Part shown: positions 25,144 through 39,030 of the stretch, piece after piece
Layout of the letters: every line of letters begins with the position of its first letter
How positions within the stretch are numbered: position 1 is the first letter of the stretch
Assembly (NCBI RefSeq): GCF_017654505.1
Contig: NC_054538.1
Location: 55,433,786 to 55,497,785 of the forward strand
Direction of reading: 5' to 3'
Length of the DNA stretch: 64,000 nucleotides
Origin: Polyodon spathula
Lineage: Eukaryota > Chordata > Actinopteri > Acipenseriformes > Polyodontidae
Translations under genes and position numbers: made by a program
Notes under the pieces: generated by a model
Database searches by the model: none
Told to the model about the DNA's origin: nothing
Seen by the model: only the letters and a program-made list of their open reading frames with translations

Positions 25144-28100
25144 TTATTAAAAAGGCTGATTATCATCATTACACTTCTGTGAACAGAAAATGTGTTTGTG
25201 TTTTTTTATAACAACCACATATTAAAATCAGGGGGTAGCAGAAACATTTTTACACAGCGAGAGGTGATTGTATGTATAGCCATGCTGCTGCTGAGTCATT
25301 AGGGTCCTTTAAGAACATCAATTAAGCCTCCATCCAGACCCCAAAGTAGTTCTTTTTTTAGTTTTTATGAATTAAACAGGAGTGAAATAGAAAGTTCTGG
25401 AAACAACCAGCTCCAGGGAACTAGACAATCATTGGTGGTTGAATGGCCCACTCTTGTTAATCCTTATGTTCTAATAAAATGATGAACAGCAAAAAAAAAA
25501 CATGTTGATATTTATTATCTGAACAGCTTTCCACCTTAAAATGCTAACTCTCTTTTTGAGAATCTAACCTTTGCATTAGGACCTTCAATTCATAATATTT
25601 TCACGCAAAAAAAACAGCTTCACATCCTCAATATACAATACTTATAACTTTGTTCAATGCACATTTTCCTATCCCTCTGTGACTTACTAGAACTTACAGC
25701 AGTGGAAGGGGCAGTACTGTACGTGATACTTATATTTTGAGTATATTGAAAACCACTCACCCACTCAATTGTGATGAAACTTGGATTGTTTCTGGCTTCT
25801 GATTGGTAGGGTTTAAGTTTTCAGAAAGGTTTGGGTTTTGTAACAGAGATAAATAATGTTGGCATTCTAGGGTTAACAACTTTTAAAACCTGTAAAACAA
25901 TTTTGATAAATCCAGACACAAAATAAAACATGTTCTATTCAGCTATATTTAACTGTTTGTAAAACTAAGTAGCATGCAGACATGGATTCATCCTACGCTA
26001 AGTGTACATTTTACAGGAACATACCATAGGGCTTTAAAAAGGAGATTACAAGTCTTTAGGTTAACCTCAAATGGTTGCCAGATTCTCTTTGTTAAACAGA
26101 TACAACTCATTGGAAGCAATAAGCTGAGGTTCTGTGAAATTCCAGGACAAGGGCTTCAATGAATAACTCAGTAATGGTCATAGAAACTGACTTTGCTAAG
26201 TAGGTCCATCTGAAAAATGGCCAGAGATCCTCAAAGGACACACCTGTTGTTTGAAACACTTTAGATTTTTTTTCTTTAAGTGGCTTGTTAAGTTGCTCTG
26301 ACAGATTAAAGACCCCAGACAATAGACATGAACTTCAACAATAGTTTAGCCCCGAGCAAAAGGCTTCTGTCAAAGCAAGGCTTGTGCCAGGCAGCATTTG
26401 GTCCTGCAATTCAAAATATATTTTAGTTGAATAAGTACTTCGGCCTGATCTGAGGCGCTGCTGCCCAGTGAAACAAAGGCAGTTGGGAGATAAGTTATTG
26501 ACTCCTCTGACAGACTGAATGCGCTTCATTGTGCCTGCCAGTTCTCACTATATGCATCAGGTTTTTAAACAAAATTAGGTGGCAGGTGCACAAGTCATTT
26601 TGCCATCCCCCAGGGAACACAAAGGGACAATCATCAGCTGATTTCAAACACAAATTTTTGCATCATACAAGCAAAACAGAAAGCATATTTTGATCATAAG
26701 GGCATTTTGCTACAGCCATTAATTGCTAAAATTGATTAGCATTTTAATCCTTTAGTTAAAGAGGCCCTGTTCTTTTTAGATACCCAGTTGTGGTACTTGA
26801 TAGGACAATGTCTTTAGAACTAACTCCCAACAACATTTTCCATGATTTATTAATTGTATTTGTATTTAAAGATGCACTGTCCCATATGGGTTAAACAATA
26901 TATTTTACATATTTTAGAAAAGTACCTAGATCTGATGGTATTTCCAGTAAGCTTTATTCGTGTAACTAAAAATATATCCTTTTTGGGTGTTTTGCTTCCC
27001 TGAGGCACAATAGAACTTACAGAAAATGTTCATAACTACTTACAGCTGCTGGACGTACCTTGCCTATTTAATTCAGTGACAAAATGGCAATAAAACTTTA
27101 AGAATGTGCCTGCTGAAACTGCAGAAACTACTGTTGGAGCATCTAGGCAACAAATAAAGGTGTGCTGTTGGAGGACGTAGAGAGCACAGATGGCTAAACT
27201 ATGTCTGTAGTAAAAGAGGCATGTAGCTATTTAGGGATTATTTTAATTTATTGGTATTAGACCATTCCAAAATAGCATTTATGGCCTACATTTTAATGTT
27301 ATTATTTAATATTACAAAGTTCCAGAGTTCCTGCAGTATAAAACAGACCTAGGGACATATTAATAAAGTGTTTATGACCATGCTAAAATCATCAGTTAAT
27401 ATGATCTTTATGATTATATCTAGTTATCGATCTTGGAAAAGTTCAATAAAGAAGAAGAACCATGGTATTACCTTATTTGGGTCACATCGTGATATAATTT
27501 TAAGCAGTATATCTGACAGTCGATAAGAGATCTCTGGTGAATTCCACCAAAGAGTATATAAACAGCCTGTCCAGTACTGTACAAGCCTCACTTTTTAGCA
27601 ATGAAAGTCTATTGAGAGTTTCGATAAAGTGCTAGCCTGTGTAAATGAGAGAAAGAGTGCATGTGAGTTGTCAGCAGCATTCATACACCATTCACCCAAT
27701 GAAAGCCATAAAACAACATAAATACAATAGGTAGATAAAACAAAGTTATAAAAGATGGACCTAATTACCATCACTCGTTATGAAATATTTTCAATGCCTG
27801 TTATACTTTCATTCCAGCGAGTGGATTGTGCATTGGAAAAGGAATGTTTTAGGAGTGTAATATGAAGTAGTCCCCGTTTGTAAACATTTACTTCTGACTA
27901 AGACAGGTTATTAAATGACTGCTTGCCTACGGATTTGTGCTTGTTTCTGACGTGTTTTCAAATCAGGATAATCCTTGGTAAAACTGACTATAAACTGGAA
28001 TACATTTCTTTATGGAGATTTAGGCATCTCACCTCTTTTCTTTGAGAACGAAACCATGTAATTTCAATAAAATGTAATGAGATATTCAATTTGTTATCGT

Positions 28101-31100
28101 AGAACAAAGCATGCTCCATGTAAATGTATGCAAAATAAATAAATAAATAAATAAGTTATCAATGGCCAGAGATTTGTTTCTCCCCCAAACTCTAACAGAT
28201 GGCTTACAGTAGTTGGTCATAAATGGCTGTCACTGAGTGTTTGCCTGCCTGCCAGTAGCCTGTGTCTTGGGGACTCCCTCAGAGAATGTTGTGGTGCCGA
28301 CTGCCGATAGCAGCATCAGTGAAAATCAACTGTCCTTTCTTGTCAACCCCAAAATTAACCTTCTCAATTTCAAAACGTTGACAGTGGTGGAAATGGAGGT
28401 GGGGGGAGGAGTAAAGACAATAATGTCTATGCCAACCTAGCTGACATTCACTGTAAGACATGAGTTTTGCACATCTGATTAAAATATATTGCCTGATTTT
28501 TAGTAGAAAAATTGATATCTATTAACCAGATATTTATATTTAACACTTGTGTACTGTTGTATTGGAGAATCTTGAATCTAAATTTGAAATGGGAGCTGTC
28601 TTGAAGATTAAGAGTAGATCCTTTCCAGGATAAAAGGGAGGGAAAACTGGATAATTTTGGTGCCAACCATGCAACTAGTTGGTGGCCATGAGAGGGCAGC
28701 GTAGCCTTCTCTCTCCCAGCAGGGGTCACAGTTGAACAAAGCTGATATAGGAGAGAAACAACACAACTACAAGAAGCTCCACAATTATAATAATCAGAAA
28801 CGAGAGTAGAGAGAAAAGCAGAAAGCGATATACTACTGCCTTTTTCTGGTGTAATTTCAACAAAAATGGTCTACACTGCACAACTGATATTAGATAACTT
28901 GCTACTTAACATTATATTAGATCATTAAAATAACATGCAGGTTATGGAAATCAACAGTGCATGTGAGTCTCTTTATTGTCTATCTAAAAATATGTTGAAC
29001 ATTGCATGGGTCCTTTTTTAATTATTACACAATTGAGGTATTTTGATCTGCCACTGGCTTTTAAACCAAAAAAACACACCCGTGTCTTTACTCGGTCCAC
29101 ATGTTTCTTATACCATTGCATGACTGTTTTATACTTTTATACTGTTAATCTGAGAGAACCATAGAACAGACTTTCGTTCATGACAGGACTTAAATTTCTG
29201 CGCAGAGATTCTTTGTCACATCACTGTACAAAGCCATACAGAAATTCTGGCCTGTGATTGGTTAACACCTCATTATAGGAGCAAAAATAGATGTAAATAT
29301 TGCCCTCACATCCTTACACTACCGGGCAATAGTCTCAGTCTGTCATATGATTGGTTCAGATCACTGTCAGTGGAATGCCCTCCACTCCTAAACAACAAGA
29401 TAAAATGGCTGAATGAATAAACTGCTGAATGGCAATTCTGTGACAGAAAGTGAATTACAAAACATACTACAAAAGAAAGAAAAAAAAAACTGTTGTATGT
29501 GTAATTCACTAAATATTTTGCAATATATACTTCAAAAAACATTCATATTCAATTGCTATTGTGTAGTTATGCAGTCTGTGGGTCTAAATAGGTAGCTCAC
29601 TATCTACATTCACTGTTACTATTGGATGTTTTTCAATCTTCACCTGTCATTCACCAGCTACTGTATATCCTACTGATAGGTTTCCATTAATTGAAAAGAT
29701 ATGGCATTGGGTGTGTACTGTCCTTCTTTACTACTAGCAGTTAGTTGATGACTAAAATAAACCAGTATGCTCTCACAAGCAACACACATCAACTTTACCT
29801 TTCACATACAAGCTGAAGTGCCTCTTGATATATATCATACACTGCAACCATGTCGGCTATCCAAAGCATAGCAGGCTCTGGATCATCAATATAATCATTC
29901 AGATTCCTTTAAACGCTTTGAAGTATGATAGATTAACTATGGTGGATAGAGCCAAGTAGATCACGTATATTTCTCGCAGATCTTATTGTAAATCATAAGT
30001 CAGGATGACACTAGAGCACAGTTATATAGGCTGGTCTGTATAGTGGCTATACAGTATGTGCTGTACTAACATCACATTTATTTCTAGTTTGGCAACCAAG
30101 CAAGCCCCGGGATGAAGATCTTAGTGAACATACTGTACATGGGTGGAACTTTTTATTTTCTTAATTTATCTGACAGATCATCTGAAATGAGAGATGATAC
30201 CAGAGATTAGTTAACTGTATGGGTCTGGTCCTGGGAGAGATGTGTGAAATGAATCAGATTAAACAAAATTGATACAGTGAATACTTAATCAAACAGACAA
30301 AGGTAGTCTGCACAGCTAATTAGGGGCAAATAGAGCGTCCCTCTTGTACCTCATTTAACTGACAAATTGTCCAGACAGTTTTAATGGGGAATCTGTTTAG
30401 CAAAGAGATGGCTGGTCTACTGAAAGCTTGGCAAAATGTGGTTTTTGAAACACCACATGGTACTTATGGAAATGAGCCTGGTGCAGCTGAGGGCTGGTTA
30501 GGCCAAGGCTCTACAATGGTGTCTTGGATGGGGCCAGAAAATATTAATTTCTATGCGAATGCTTAAAACTATCATTGTCAAGATGTCAGATTTTCAAGTT
30601 TTTAAGCATCTTGGACTATATAAATATTGCCACAGTTTATGTAATTCAATTAGGACAATTTTTGTAACAAGGTTATGAAAATAAAATGTTTGGTGCATGT
30701 GTGTTGCCTCTTTAGTGAATGTATGTCTGAAAAAAGTCATTTTAATTCAACAAATGCCTATTTAATTCTATAATTGTTAACATTATTTGAATAGACCTAT
30801 TTTTTTCTTTGTGTTAAACCAATATTTTTGAACGTGTCACCTTTGAAATTATTTAATTGAAGGATTTTTAGATTTTTTATTTCTAGAGTGTAATTTTCTT
30901 CTTTTAGTGCACTGTCATGCGTCTTAAAGATTGCTAGGAACTTGAAAAAAGGAAAAAATAAATAAGTGAGTGCGGAAAACATTGTCAAATTTCAGATGCA
31001 AATTCAATCTAAAAAGTTTAATCGTCAAACTATGAAAAACAGTACTGAGGTGAAATGGGAAATTCAATTTCCAGATTTAAACAGCGCAAATATAATAGTT

Positions 31101-31296
31101 ACAAGTTAACTTCTTGACCAGCATCACTTGTAAGCCTTTTATCTAGCTTGACCTCAGTCTTTAGACAACAGATAATTGCCTCAGTATTGTCTGAACAGAT
31201 AGTGCAGGTAATTTCAGTTATAGTAGCTCTTCCACAACACAAATTTCAGCTTTTAAAATACAATAATACATCCCCTGCTTTACTACTGAATTTACT
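25144..31296. other. long non-coding stretch, mostly unique sequence
   Basis: No supported gene. A (TAAA)n tract lies at 28131-28152. The block 26330-26800 is free of simple repeats and rich in ATTA/TAAT homeodomain-type cores; 30300-30570 looks similar. Both are possible conserved elements, not demonstrated. Confidence 0.5.
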
Positions 31297-31508
31297 ATTA
31301 TTTGTTTATTTAGCAGACACCTTTATCCAAGGCTTCTTACACAGAGTAGGGTGTGTGAACTGTGCATCAGCTGCAACGCCTCACTTGAAAGACAGAGCAC
31401 AAGGAGGTTAAGTGACTTGCTCAAGTCTCACAATGAGTCAGTGGCAGAGCTAGGATTTGAACCGGGGGACTCCTGGTTACAAACCCTTTTCTTCAACTAC
31501 CGGACCTC
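31297..31508 (-). mobile_element. tRNA-derived SINE
   Basis: On the minus strand the element begins near 31508 with an A-box-like GGTCCGGTAG and has a perfect pol III B box, GGTTCAAATCC, at 31463-31453. It then runs through a tRNA-unrelated body to a 3' tail reading GGATAAAGGTGTCTGCTAAA (ending near 31297). The same tail type appears at 35014. The divergence and an intact box B mark an old SINE, not a tRNA gene. Confidence 0.75.
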
Positions 31509-32439
31509 CCATTTCTATCTCACGCTAATATCATCCCCTCTGTAACTAAGGTGTTTGTATCTACAATGCAGATATTTGTCCAGCAATAAGGGCACTATTG
31601 TTCTGTAGATATCTAAATTTCAGTTTGATTGGATTCCCTGCACATATTGATTTGTTTATTTCTAGTTCTAGGTGCTGCCCGTGGCAACAACAAGGGACAT
31701 ATTGCTTTTTTAAAATAGAACTCTGCTAACTGCTAACTTCCCAACTTTTGAGATTGTTCCTTGAAAAATAACAGCAGTGTGTGTTGCCATGGATACACAA
31801 GCACCTGACAACTAAGCACTCACTATCATCCCTGTGCTTCATATCACATGTGTTTCCATCCTTGTCCAACCATTGTTGGTGGCCTTCACCTCAGAAGCCT
31901 AAAAATGAATGAAATATGAACACGTATAAACATTTAGCATGCATCATAACTCTGGTAGGCTGCATACACTGAATTGGGATTGTCATTTTTAATCCTAACC
32001 CTAAACAGGACATGGCTACTGTAGAGAGTTGTACAACAGCATTTCAAAGTGGAGAAAAAACAGACTACATTCGCAAACATACAAATTAACAAACAATCCA
32101 ACAGCCAAATATATAGATACACAGCGACGTTTCTTACCTGTTTAAAACCCTGACATGTGTTCTTTATCATTTTCTGTTGCTGCTTCTCCTAGATCACCAA
32201 CTATTCCAGCTTTCCAACCACTTGGTCTGCTTCTAAAAGCTAAAGTAAAGTGGATTGAAAAAATCCTTGAAAAATAATGTTCTAAGATGATTCAGCAATA
32301 GATTATTAAACACAACAGGAAACAGGCAAGAAAACAGGTAACACATGTAGTTGATATGTTTAAAACTGGGCCCTGCAAACTGCAAATAGTTTGGATTTGT
32401 ATGGTGCCTTCATACCAAAGGAAACAGAGTCCTGCATGT

Positions 32440-33246
32440 AAATAGGGGGCAGGGGAAAGCCCTGCTGATAAATATTGTGTATTGTGGTGTATTGTGGTGT
32501 GTGGTGTTTTGTGGTGTATTGTGGTGTATTTGGTTTTTATTGGGAATGGTTTTTATTGTTATGGTTTAAAATGTATTGTTTATGTTTATTTAAATGGGTG
32601 ATGTGATTGGTTTTGAAATTTGAATGTATTCTGTGTTTATTTAAAATACAATGTTTTGTTTATTATTGTACAGTTAAATGTGGTCTGGCAGAGGCGATTG
32701 TTAGCACCTCGTCTCTGCCAGACATCGTGTGATTATTGATAAATTGGCTGCTGTATGTTTATTAAATAATAAATCAAAAACATTTTAACAAAGCACACAA
32801 AAGAAATGGGCACACTGGCCAAAACAAAACAAACAGAAACAATAATAACTGTTCCTAAAACGCGTACCTTTCACTCTGTAGTCATGATAGCATTCGCTCT
32901 CTTTCTCTGTATCTGCTGCTTTCTCCTAAGCTCTCCTCCTAATGAGCCCGGAGTGGGTCCTTTTGTATTCTGTGGCTGGAGCTTTAATTACCCATTAATC
33001 AAATAATTACCTTATTATGGCTCCAGCCACATTCCCACGAGATTATAGGGGTGGGGATTTAACCCCATTTAACCACTACACATTATAAGACCGGCTTTTT
33101 CGTCGGTCTCAAATAATATATTAGAATGACAGAAGATCTTCGTCCTCCTGCACATAAACACAATATAATAATGATGCTACAAATAAAAATAATAATGATA
33201 CATAAATAAATAAATAAATATACACAAGGGGTGGGCACCCTGTCAC
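32440..33246 (-). mobile_element. LTR-like sequence, boundaries partly unresolved
   Basis: Read on the minus strand, a TGTGACAGGGTGCCC terminus starts at 33246, a typical LTR 5' edge. A poly(A)-like AATAAA follows near 32760. No matching 3' TG...CA edge or target duplication was found. An 11-bp perfect hairpin (32683-32693 with 32713-32723) and an 11-mer tandem tract (32474-32531, unit close to TGTGGTGTATT) lie in the left part and may be separate. Confidence 0.35.
32474..32531. repeat. 11-bp tandem repeat
   Basis: About five imperfect copies of a GTGGTGTATT-type unit. Confidence 0.8.
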
Positions 33247-35013
33247 AGGACATCACCACAAAGCCATCCTGTCACACGAGTAGAACACTAGCATGGTTTG
33301 GAGTCTAGATTTAGGGTACCACTATTACTGCAGAAGTGGCCCATCTGGTTACTTAACTTGTGTCTTATTTATGGAACTATCCCCAGTGAGATTAATAGTA
33401 TACAGCTAAGGTCAAGTGTTTTATATCACCCTATAGAATGAACTCATTTTGCTTCATACAGTCGAATGAAACCTGTTGAATTATGTTAAATCAACATATT
33501 GAATTACATACCACTTTGTAGTTTTCCATAATCTCAATGGAAATCTGACAAAAATTGAAAAATGCAACAGTTCAAAATTATAACATGAAATACTGTACTA
33601 CTACTCTTGCAATATAATTTTGTATGTTACATTCAGGTGGTTGTATTTATTGATTAAAGCTATTATAATTTATATGTGATTTATTATTTGCTACAGCTTA
33701 ACTAATGTGTCCTTGTTGTTTAAAATAATTTTGTATAGTCAAAATGAATCTAAACAAAAATATAAAAGCTATTTAATTTAGTTTTACTTTGCCACAATTG
33801 TTTATAATAATAAAAAAAATGTATACAGCATATTGACTATGTTTGGCCATTATCTTGGGCTGAGTTAGAACACTGTTATATTATTATATGTATTCAAAAA
33901 TATATAACTTGTTCTTACATTTCTTACATTGACCATAGATTCCTACTGATTGAATTCTGTGACTAATTGCAGTAGTGAATTAGCAATGGCTACAAAACAA
34001 AAGTGACAGCGCTGGTGGCCTGATGGAAACACAGTAGAAGCACTTACACATTGCAGTGGGCCAGAGCCCTCATATGGACTAATCACAACTGATCTGGGGA
34101 TATAATGGGTGGCAGATGTTAGCGCTTTGCACAGTGTTGCTCCACTGGGGGGTTGTGTAATCTTGGAAGGCACAGGGACTAAGGGGAGTGGGTCAATTCA
34201 GGAGACGAATGAGACAAACGAGGCTGCTTTTTACTAATTTGATTAAATGAATAGTTGTACATTGTAACCTATAAAATGCCCTTCCAGGAAAAATACTGGT
34301 GTTTAACTGAAGAAACTCTAAAAGAACCATTAGATGACCATATCATTATAAGTCAACAATTAATTTGGTTGTGCAGTGGCACTGCAATGGATTACCAGAG
34401 TGTATTGGTAACCTTCAAATGTTAAAATATAATAAAATATTACAGCAGTGGTACCATTCTACCATTATAGCTGCCCTTGTTCTACCATTTTACACTTGGT
34501 ACAGAACCATTGTATTGATATTGTGGTTTCACGTCATTACCATTCAATATGTATATGATAGCAGATTACAGGCTATCAGGACAATATGTTTGCATGAAGT
34601 GATGTCTGCCCATGGTGATCTAGTTAGTGTTTTATGACATGTTTTTATTCTGTTTAACTAGATAGGATTTTAGCTAATAAGTTATTGAGCAACAGTAAAA
34701 TACCAATTTGATAAAATGTTAACACTCTCTGGGAAAAAACAGGCATAAAATTGCATTACTTGGATCATATTTTTGCAAATATAAAAGCTGACAGGACAGG
34801 CTATAATAGAAGGCTGATATAACTGTGAACTTTATAAATTGAGTATAGCATTGTTTATAAGGCTCTTTTGTTCATTACCAATGCTTTGCGTAACTGTATT
34901 TACATTAAAGATGTCGCCTCTGCTTTTAAATGAAAAAGTAAGACTTAAGATTTAAAAGCTCATTTAATTGTTTTAATGTGATACTTAGTAATGTGATATT
35001 TTTTAACAATTAC
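33247..35013. other. non-coding, no gene recognised
   Basis: AT-rich sequence without supported frames or bounded repeats. Confidence 0.6.
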
Positions 35014-35048
35014 ATGTCGCCCTGGATAAGGGTGCCTGCTAAGAGGAC

Positions 35049-35109
<61 letters not shown>
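35014..35109 (+). mobile_element. SINE/LINE 3' tail with (TAA)n
   Basis: CGCCCTGGATAAGGGTGCCT followed by GCTAAGAGGACA leads directly into about 20 TAA units. The tail is the same type as that of the minus-strand SINE at 31297-31508. Only the 3' end is recognisable; it shows that at least this TAA array grew from a retroposon tail. Confidence 0.7.
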
Positions 35110-35110
<1 letters not shown>

Positions 35111-35618
35111 CTGTAAATTAAATAAATTTTACTGTTAACACGTTTCTCATTTGCGATTGAGGTATCAACTGAATTGTTAAAGGAGAGTAGAAAAGTCAGG
35201 ATAAAACACAGAAAATCAGAAACCCTAAGTATACTGTAGATTCAAAATATTTAATTCATGAATACAATAAATAATTAAATTTAGCTATTAATGTGTTAAA
35301 AAAAAAGTGGTAACTTGAAACATGTTAATTTATGGACTCTATAACAGTTTGTTTTTATTATAAATCATACGAATTTCACTTTAGACCTAACCATGTCTCA
35401 TTATTGTCTCATGTTTTTATTAATGGAAGGTACGTGGGAAAATGTGACTTGAATCACCAAGCCAAATTTCAGGAGAAACTTACTGCTATGGAAACTTGTA
35501 TATACTGTGTTGTCTGGTAAATACATTGTTATAATAGCCTGATATGGTTTTCTTATCCAGAAAGGCATAATAAATATCAGCATCACTCAGTTGCATTTCG
35601 AATATGAAACACTAATTA

Positions 35619-36066
35619 AATTAATTAATTAATCACTGCCTGAACTGGTAATTGGTTGCTTTTTGTCTCTAATATCTTCACCTCCATGTACATTCAACCT
35701 GAAATGAGCTGCCTTCTTGTTGCTTGGTATAGGGCTTCAAGCTGGAAGTGTTTCTTCTTTTTTAAAGGGAAAGTGTCAAATGGGCTTCTGTCAGGTAAGA
35801 CACCAAACTTCCTGATGGGCCCTCATCACTCATTGGGCAACTGCCCTTATTAATTCTGAGAGCCCCTGTCCATCTGTCTTTATCCTTGCTGGTCTAAGGG
35901 ACAGAAAAGAGAATTATTTTCACATTAGCAACTCATTAAATAGCAGCAATACATTTGTGTCTTGGTCTCTGCTGGATCCAAATGCATTGTTTTTACACAT
36001 TTAAATACCTGTTTGGGATATTCTCCCACAGGCTGGCTCAGGCCTTCAGAACGTTTTGTCATGCAG
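35619..36066. repeat. tandem duplicated non-coding block, copy A
   Basis: Homologous in direct orientation to 36262-36740, displaced by about 647-679 bp with small indels. Near-identical islands include GAGCTGCCTTCTTGTTGCTT (35707), ATTATTTTCACATTAGCAAC (35913) and ACATTTAAATACCTGTTTGG (about 35997), separated by more diverged stretches. It matches no transposon that I know and has no coding frame shared with the other copy. Confidence 0.85.
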
Positions 36067-36261
36067 TTAACTTGAAACAAAAACTTCAAATGGCACACTT
36101 TAGCAGGAACTAAGGTTGCCCATGTGTCTTCAATCCTTCTGATAGGTGAGCTGCAGACAAAAATGGAGGTAGATAGTTAATATAGTAGAGACACTGCTCC
36201 ATATAACATTTTCTTGACTAGGAAACCAAAATGTCAGTACCATTTGTAAATGTGGAATATT

Positions 36262-36740
36262 AGATTAAATAATCAATCACTGCTGGTAATTGATTGCCAT
36301 TTCTCCCTAATCCTTTCACCTCCCCTTACAAATGTGCATTTCAACTTGCAATGAGCTGCCTTCTTGTTGCTTGGTGTGGGGCTTCCATCTGGAAGTGTTT
36401 CTGTTAAAAAGAGGAAATATATGAAGTGGGCTTCTGTCAGTGAAACAGAAGACCCACCTTTTCCTATTTTCAGTTAAAAACAAAAACTTCCTGAAGGACA
36501 CTCATCACTCACAGGGAACATGTAATTATCAGTTCTAAGGGTTCCACTCCATCTGTCTTTGTCCTTGCAGGTCTAAGGGGCAGAAAAGAAAATTATTTTC
36601 ACATTAGCAACTCATTAAAGGTCATAAATTTGTATCGTGGTCTCCACTGGATTCAATGCATTGTTTTAACACATTTAAATACCTGTTTGGAGTATTGTCC
36701 CACTGGCCGGCCCAGGCCTACTGAGTCCTCTGTCATGCAC
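36262..36740. repeat. tandem duplicated non-coding block, copy B
   Basis: Second copy of the block at 35619-36066, with the three islands at about 36354, 36592 and 36671. It carries about 30 bp of extra sequence in the middle (near 36450-36480). Overall similarity is roughly 75-85% by eye, so the duplication is not recent. Confidence 0.85.
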
Positions 36741-38596
36741 ATGCCTAAGTGGCCTGGGTGGGGCCATTCTGAGGTCATCCATCACCCTACGTCAATGTCA
36801 CTGCCTCCAGGGGAGACACCACCAACAGGCAGTCACTCAAACTTGTCAGCTGGCTGCAGGCTGTCAGGAGGACCGGGAAAATGTTAAGCCCATTTACTGT
36901 GTTTGATTTCTGATATATGTTATGGGTTTTTAATGTCTTTGAGGTAGGACAATAATGGCTTTCAGGTGGTATCATGTTTTAACTACCTTCAGTTTGAAGT
37001 GTAACCAGCACTCCAGATAGGGTTTTGGATCATTGAGTAATTTACTCTCCAATTTAGACACTATGTGGGTATAATGTATTTTGAGTGAGCAAAATGCAAC
37101 ATTACCTTGAAGTCATGAGTATTTTCAATAAATACTTTACATACTTTAATGCTAACTTATGGAGGATGCATTAAATACAGTATAGCCTTATATTTTAACT
37201 GTAATTTTATTTTGAACTACTGTATAAAAACTTGGTCCAACAGTAAAAACAAAAACAACAATTATTTTTATTATTTGCAAACAAACACAGAAACAGATTT
37301 TTTTTTTTTTTTATTTCAACATTGGCCTGCATGAAAATGATATTTATTTATAAAAACTGTTCCGATACTGCATGAATGCAAATAAAGAAAAGATAATATT
37401 GTATTCCTAATTTATTTCATTGCTGTAGCAATATAAAGCATCCCAACTCTCTCCAAACACAGAAAATTGTATTTATTATATAGATTTACCTTCCAAAAAT
37501 TCGGTTGACAGATAGGTAAATTGATAGGTTAGGTGGAGGGAGATTAAGATGACGCAGAGAAATTCTAAGGATCAAGAATCCCATCGCTTATTCACCATGC
37601 AAGTGAATGAATCCGACTGTACTTTTTAATTTTTATTTAATTGAAAATTGGTTATGTGTTTCTGGCAATTCCCAGGCAGGCTACCATTAGAAGTTCCAGC
37701 ATTTCTATATTCCATTCTTTAAGTGCTGCATGCAGTATACTCACAATTGAGAAACTGGGAACCTAGAACACAGTTTATCTGACACACTGAGTGTAACAGA
37801 AAGCCTTTCTCGTTCTGCCTCGTGTATTATTATTGTACATTTTATTTTGCATTGGGTTATTACAAAATCTTCTAGATGTCATTTTGCAACAAGCTTCTGT
37901 CTAAATAAATTGTTAGGAACTAATAGATAAATACATCCTTTATAATACAACTTTACCAGATCATTCCTTGTGTATTACTACATTAGAATGCTATTGATTA
38001 TGTGTTCCAAATCAATTGTTACAATTACATATTTATTGATGGTCACTTTATAAATAGTCAAGAGATATGCAATAGATACTGTAAATGGACCAGGCTTTTG
38101 TTTTAAGGGGCGCCTCTTTAGTTTATTAACTTTTAACAACTAGCACACTAGTTGGTTGTTAATAGTTATCCATTAGAGCTTCGGCTTTATTTGGATGATT
38201 GCCTTTACCTTGTTTTAATTTCCTGTTCCGTTCCAGTTTCTATTAGATAAGAATGTACCATATTTACATTTTTTTTTTTTAACGTATTGTCATTTTGTTG
38301 ATCATTAGTGAACATTTTTGTACTGTGGGTGTTATCGAGTGATTGAAAACTGGAGATTTTGTGTTTGCTGAAAGTGATGGTCTCGAGGAGTCAAATGGGT
38401 CAAAGTTCATGAATATTTTCCTCAGCGGAATTATCACTTTTTTACGTCACTACTGTGGTAGTATGCCTTTTTTCAAATGGCTCATGATGCAAATATAGCC
38501 TTATATAGGCTATAAGATTGTTAACAGTTAATATTTTTTTTAAAAAGTGCCATGGCTGGGAAATGTAACCATAAACAAATGTCAAAATATCAGTAT
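36741..38596. other. non-coding, no gene recognised
   Basis: AT-rich sequence with homopolymer runs (37290, 38271). No supported gene or mobile element. Confidence 0.6.
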
Positions 38597-39030
38597 AAAG
38601 GGGCTCCTGAGTGACACATCCAGTAAAGGTGCTCCGTGAGGAGTACAGGATGCACTCTATGCCTGGATGTCGCCGGTTTAAGTCCAGGCTATTCCACTTA
38701 TGACCATGGACGGGAGCTCCTAGGCAGCAGCGCACAGTTGGCCAAGCATCGCTCATGGGGGGAGGGCTTAGGTCGGCCAAGGTGTCCTTGGCTCAAAGCG
38801 CACCAGTGACCCATGGGCTTGCCTACAAGCTGCCCAGAGCTGCGTTGTCCTCCAACGCTGTAGCTCTGAGGTGGCTGCATGGTGGGTCTGCAGTATGAAA
38901 AAAGTAGTCAGCTGATGGCACACGCTTCGGAGGACAGTGTGTATTCGTCTTCGCCCTCTCGACTCAGCGTGGGGGTGGTAGAGGTGAGCTGAGCCTAAAA
39001 ATAATTGCCTATTCTATATTGGGAGAAAAA
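38597..39030 (+). mobile_element. long tRNA-derived SINE (fish type)
   Basis: GC-rich 0.43 kb insertion in AT-rich DNA. A degenerate B box, GGTTTAAGTCC, lies at 38675-38685. A long body follows, containing GCTGCGTTGTCCTCC, GCACACGCTTCGGAGGACAG and GCCTAAAAATAATTG. It ends in a GGGAGAAAAA tail near 39030. I recall this consensus from sturgeon/paddlefish sequences. The match is from memory. Confidence 0.7.

Noticed and set aside
24776..25182. Two overlapping + frames of 114-124 codons
   Set aside because: They lie inside the solo LTR and have no protein features.
36630..36887. 85-codon + frame
   Set aside because: It overlaps duplicated block B, and copy A does not keep the frame.
38597..38700. 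Possible tRNA gene from a B-box-like string
   Set aside because: It continues into a long SINE body and lacks cloverleaf pairing.
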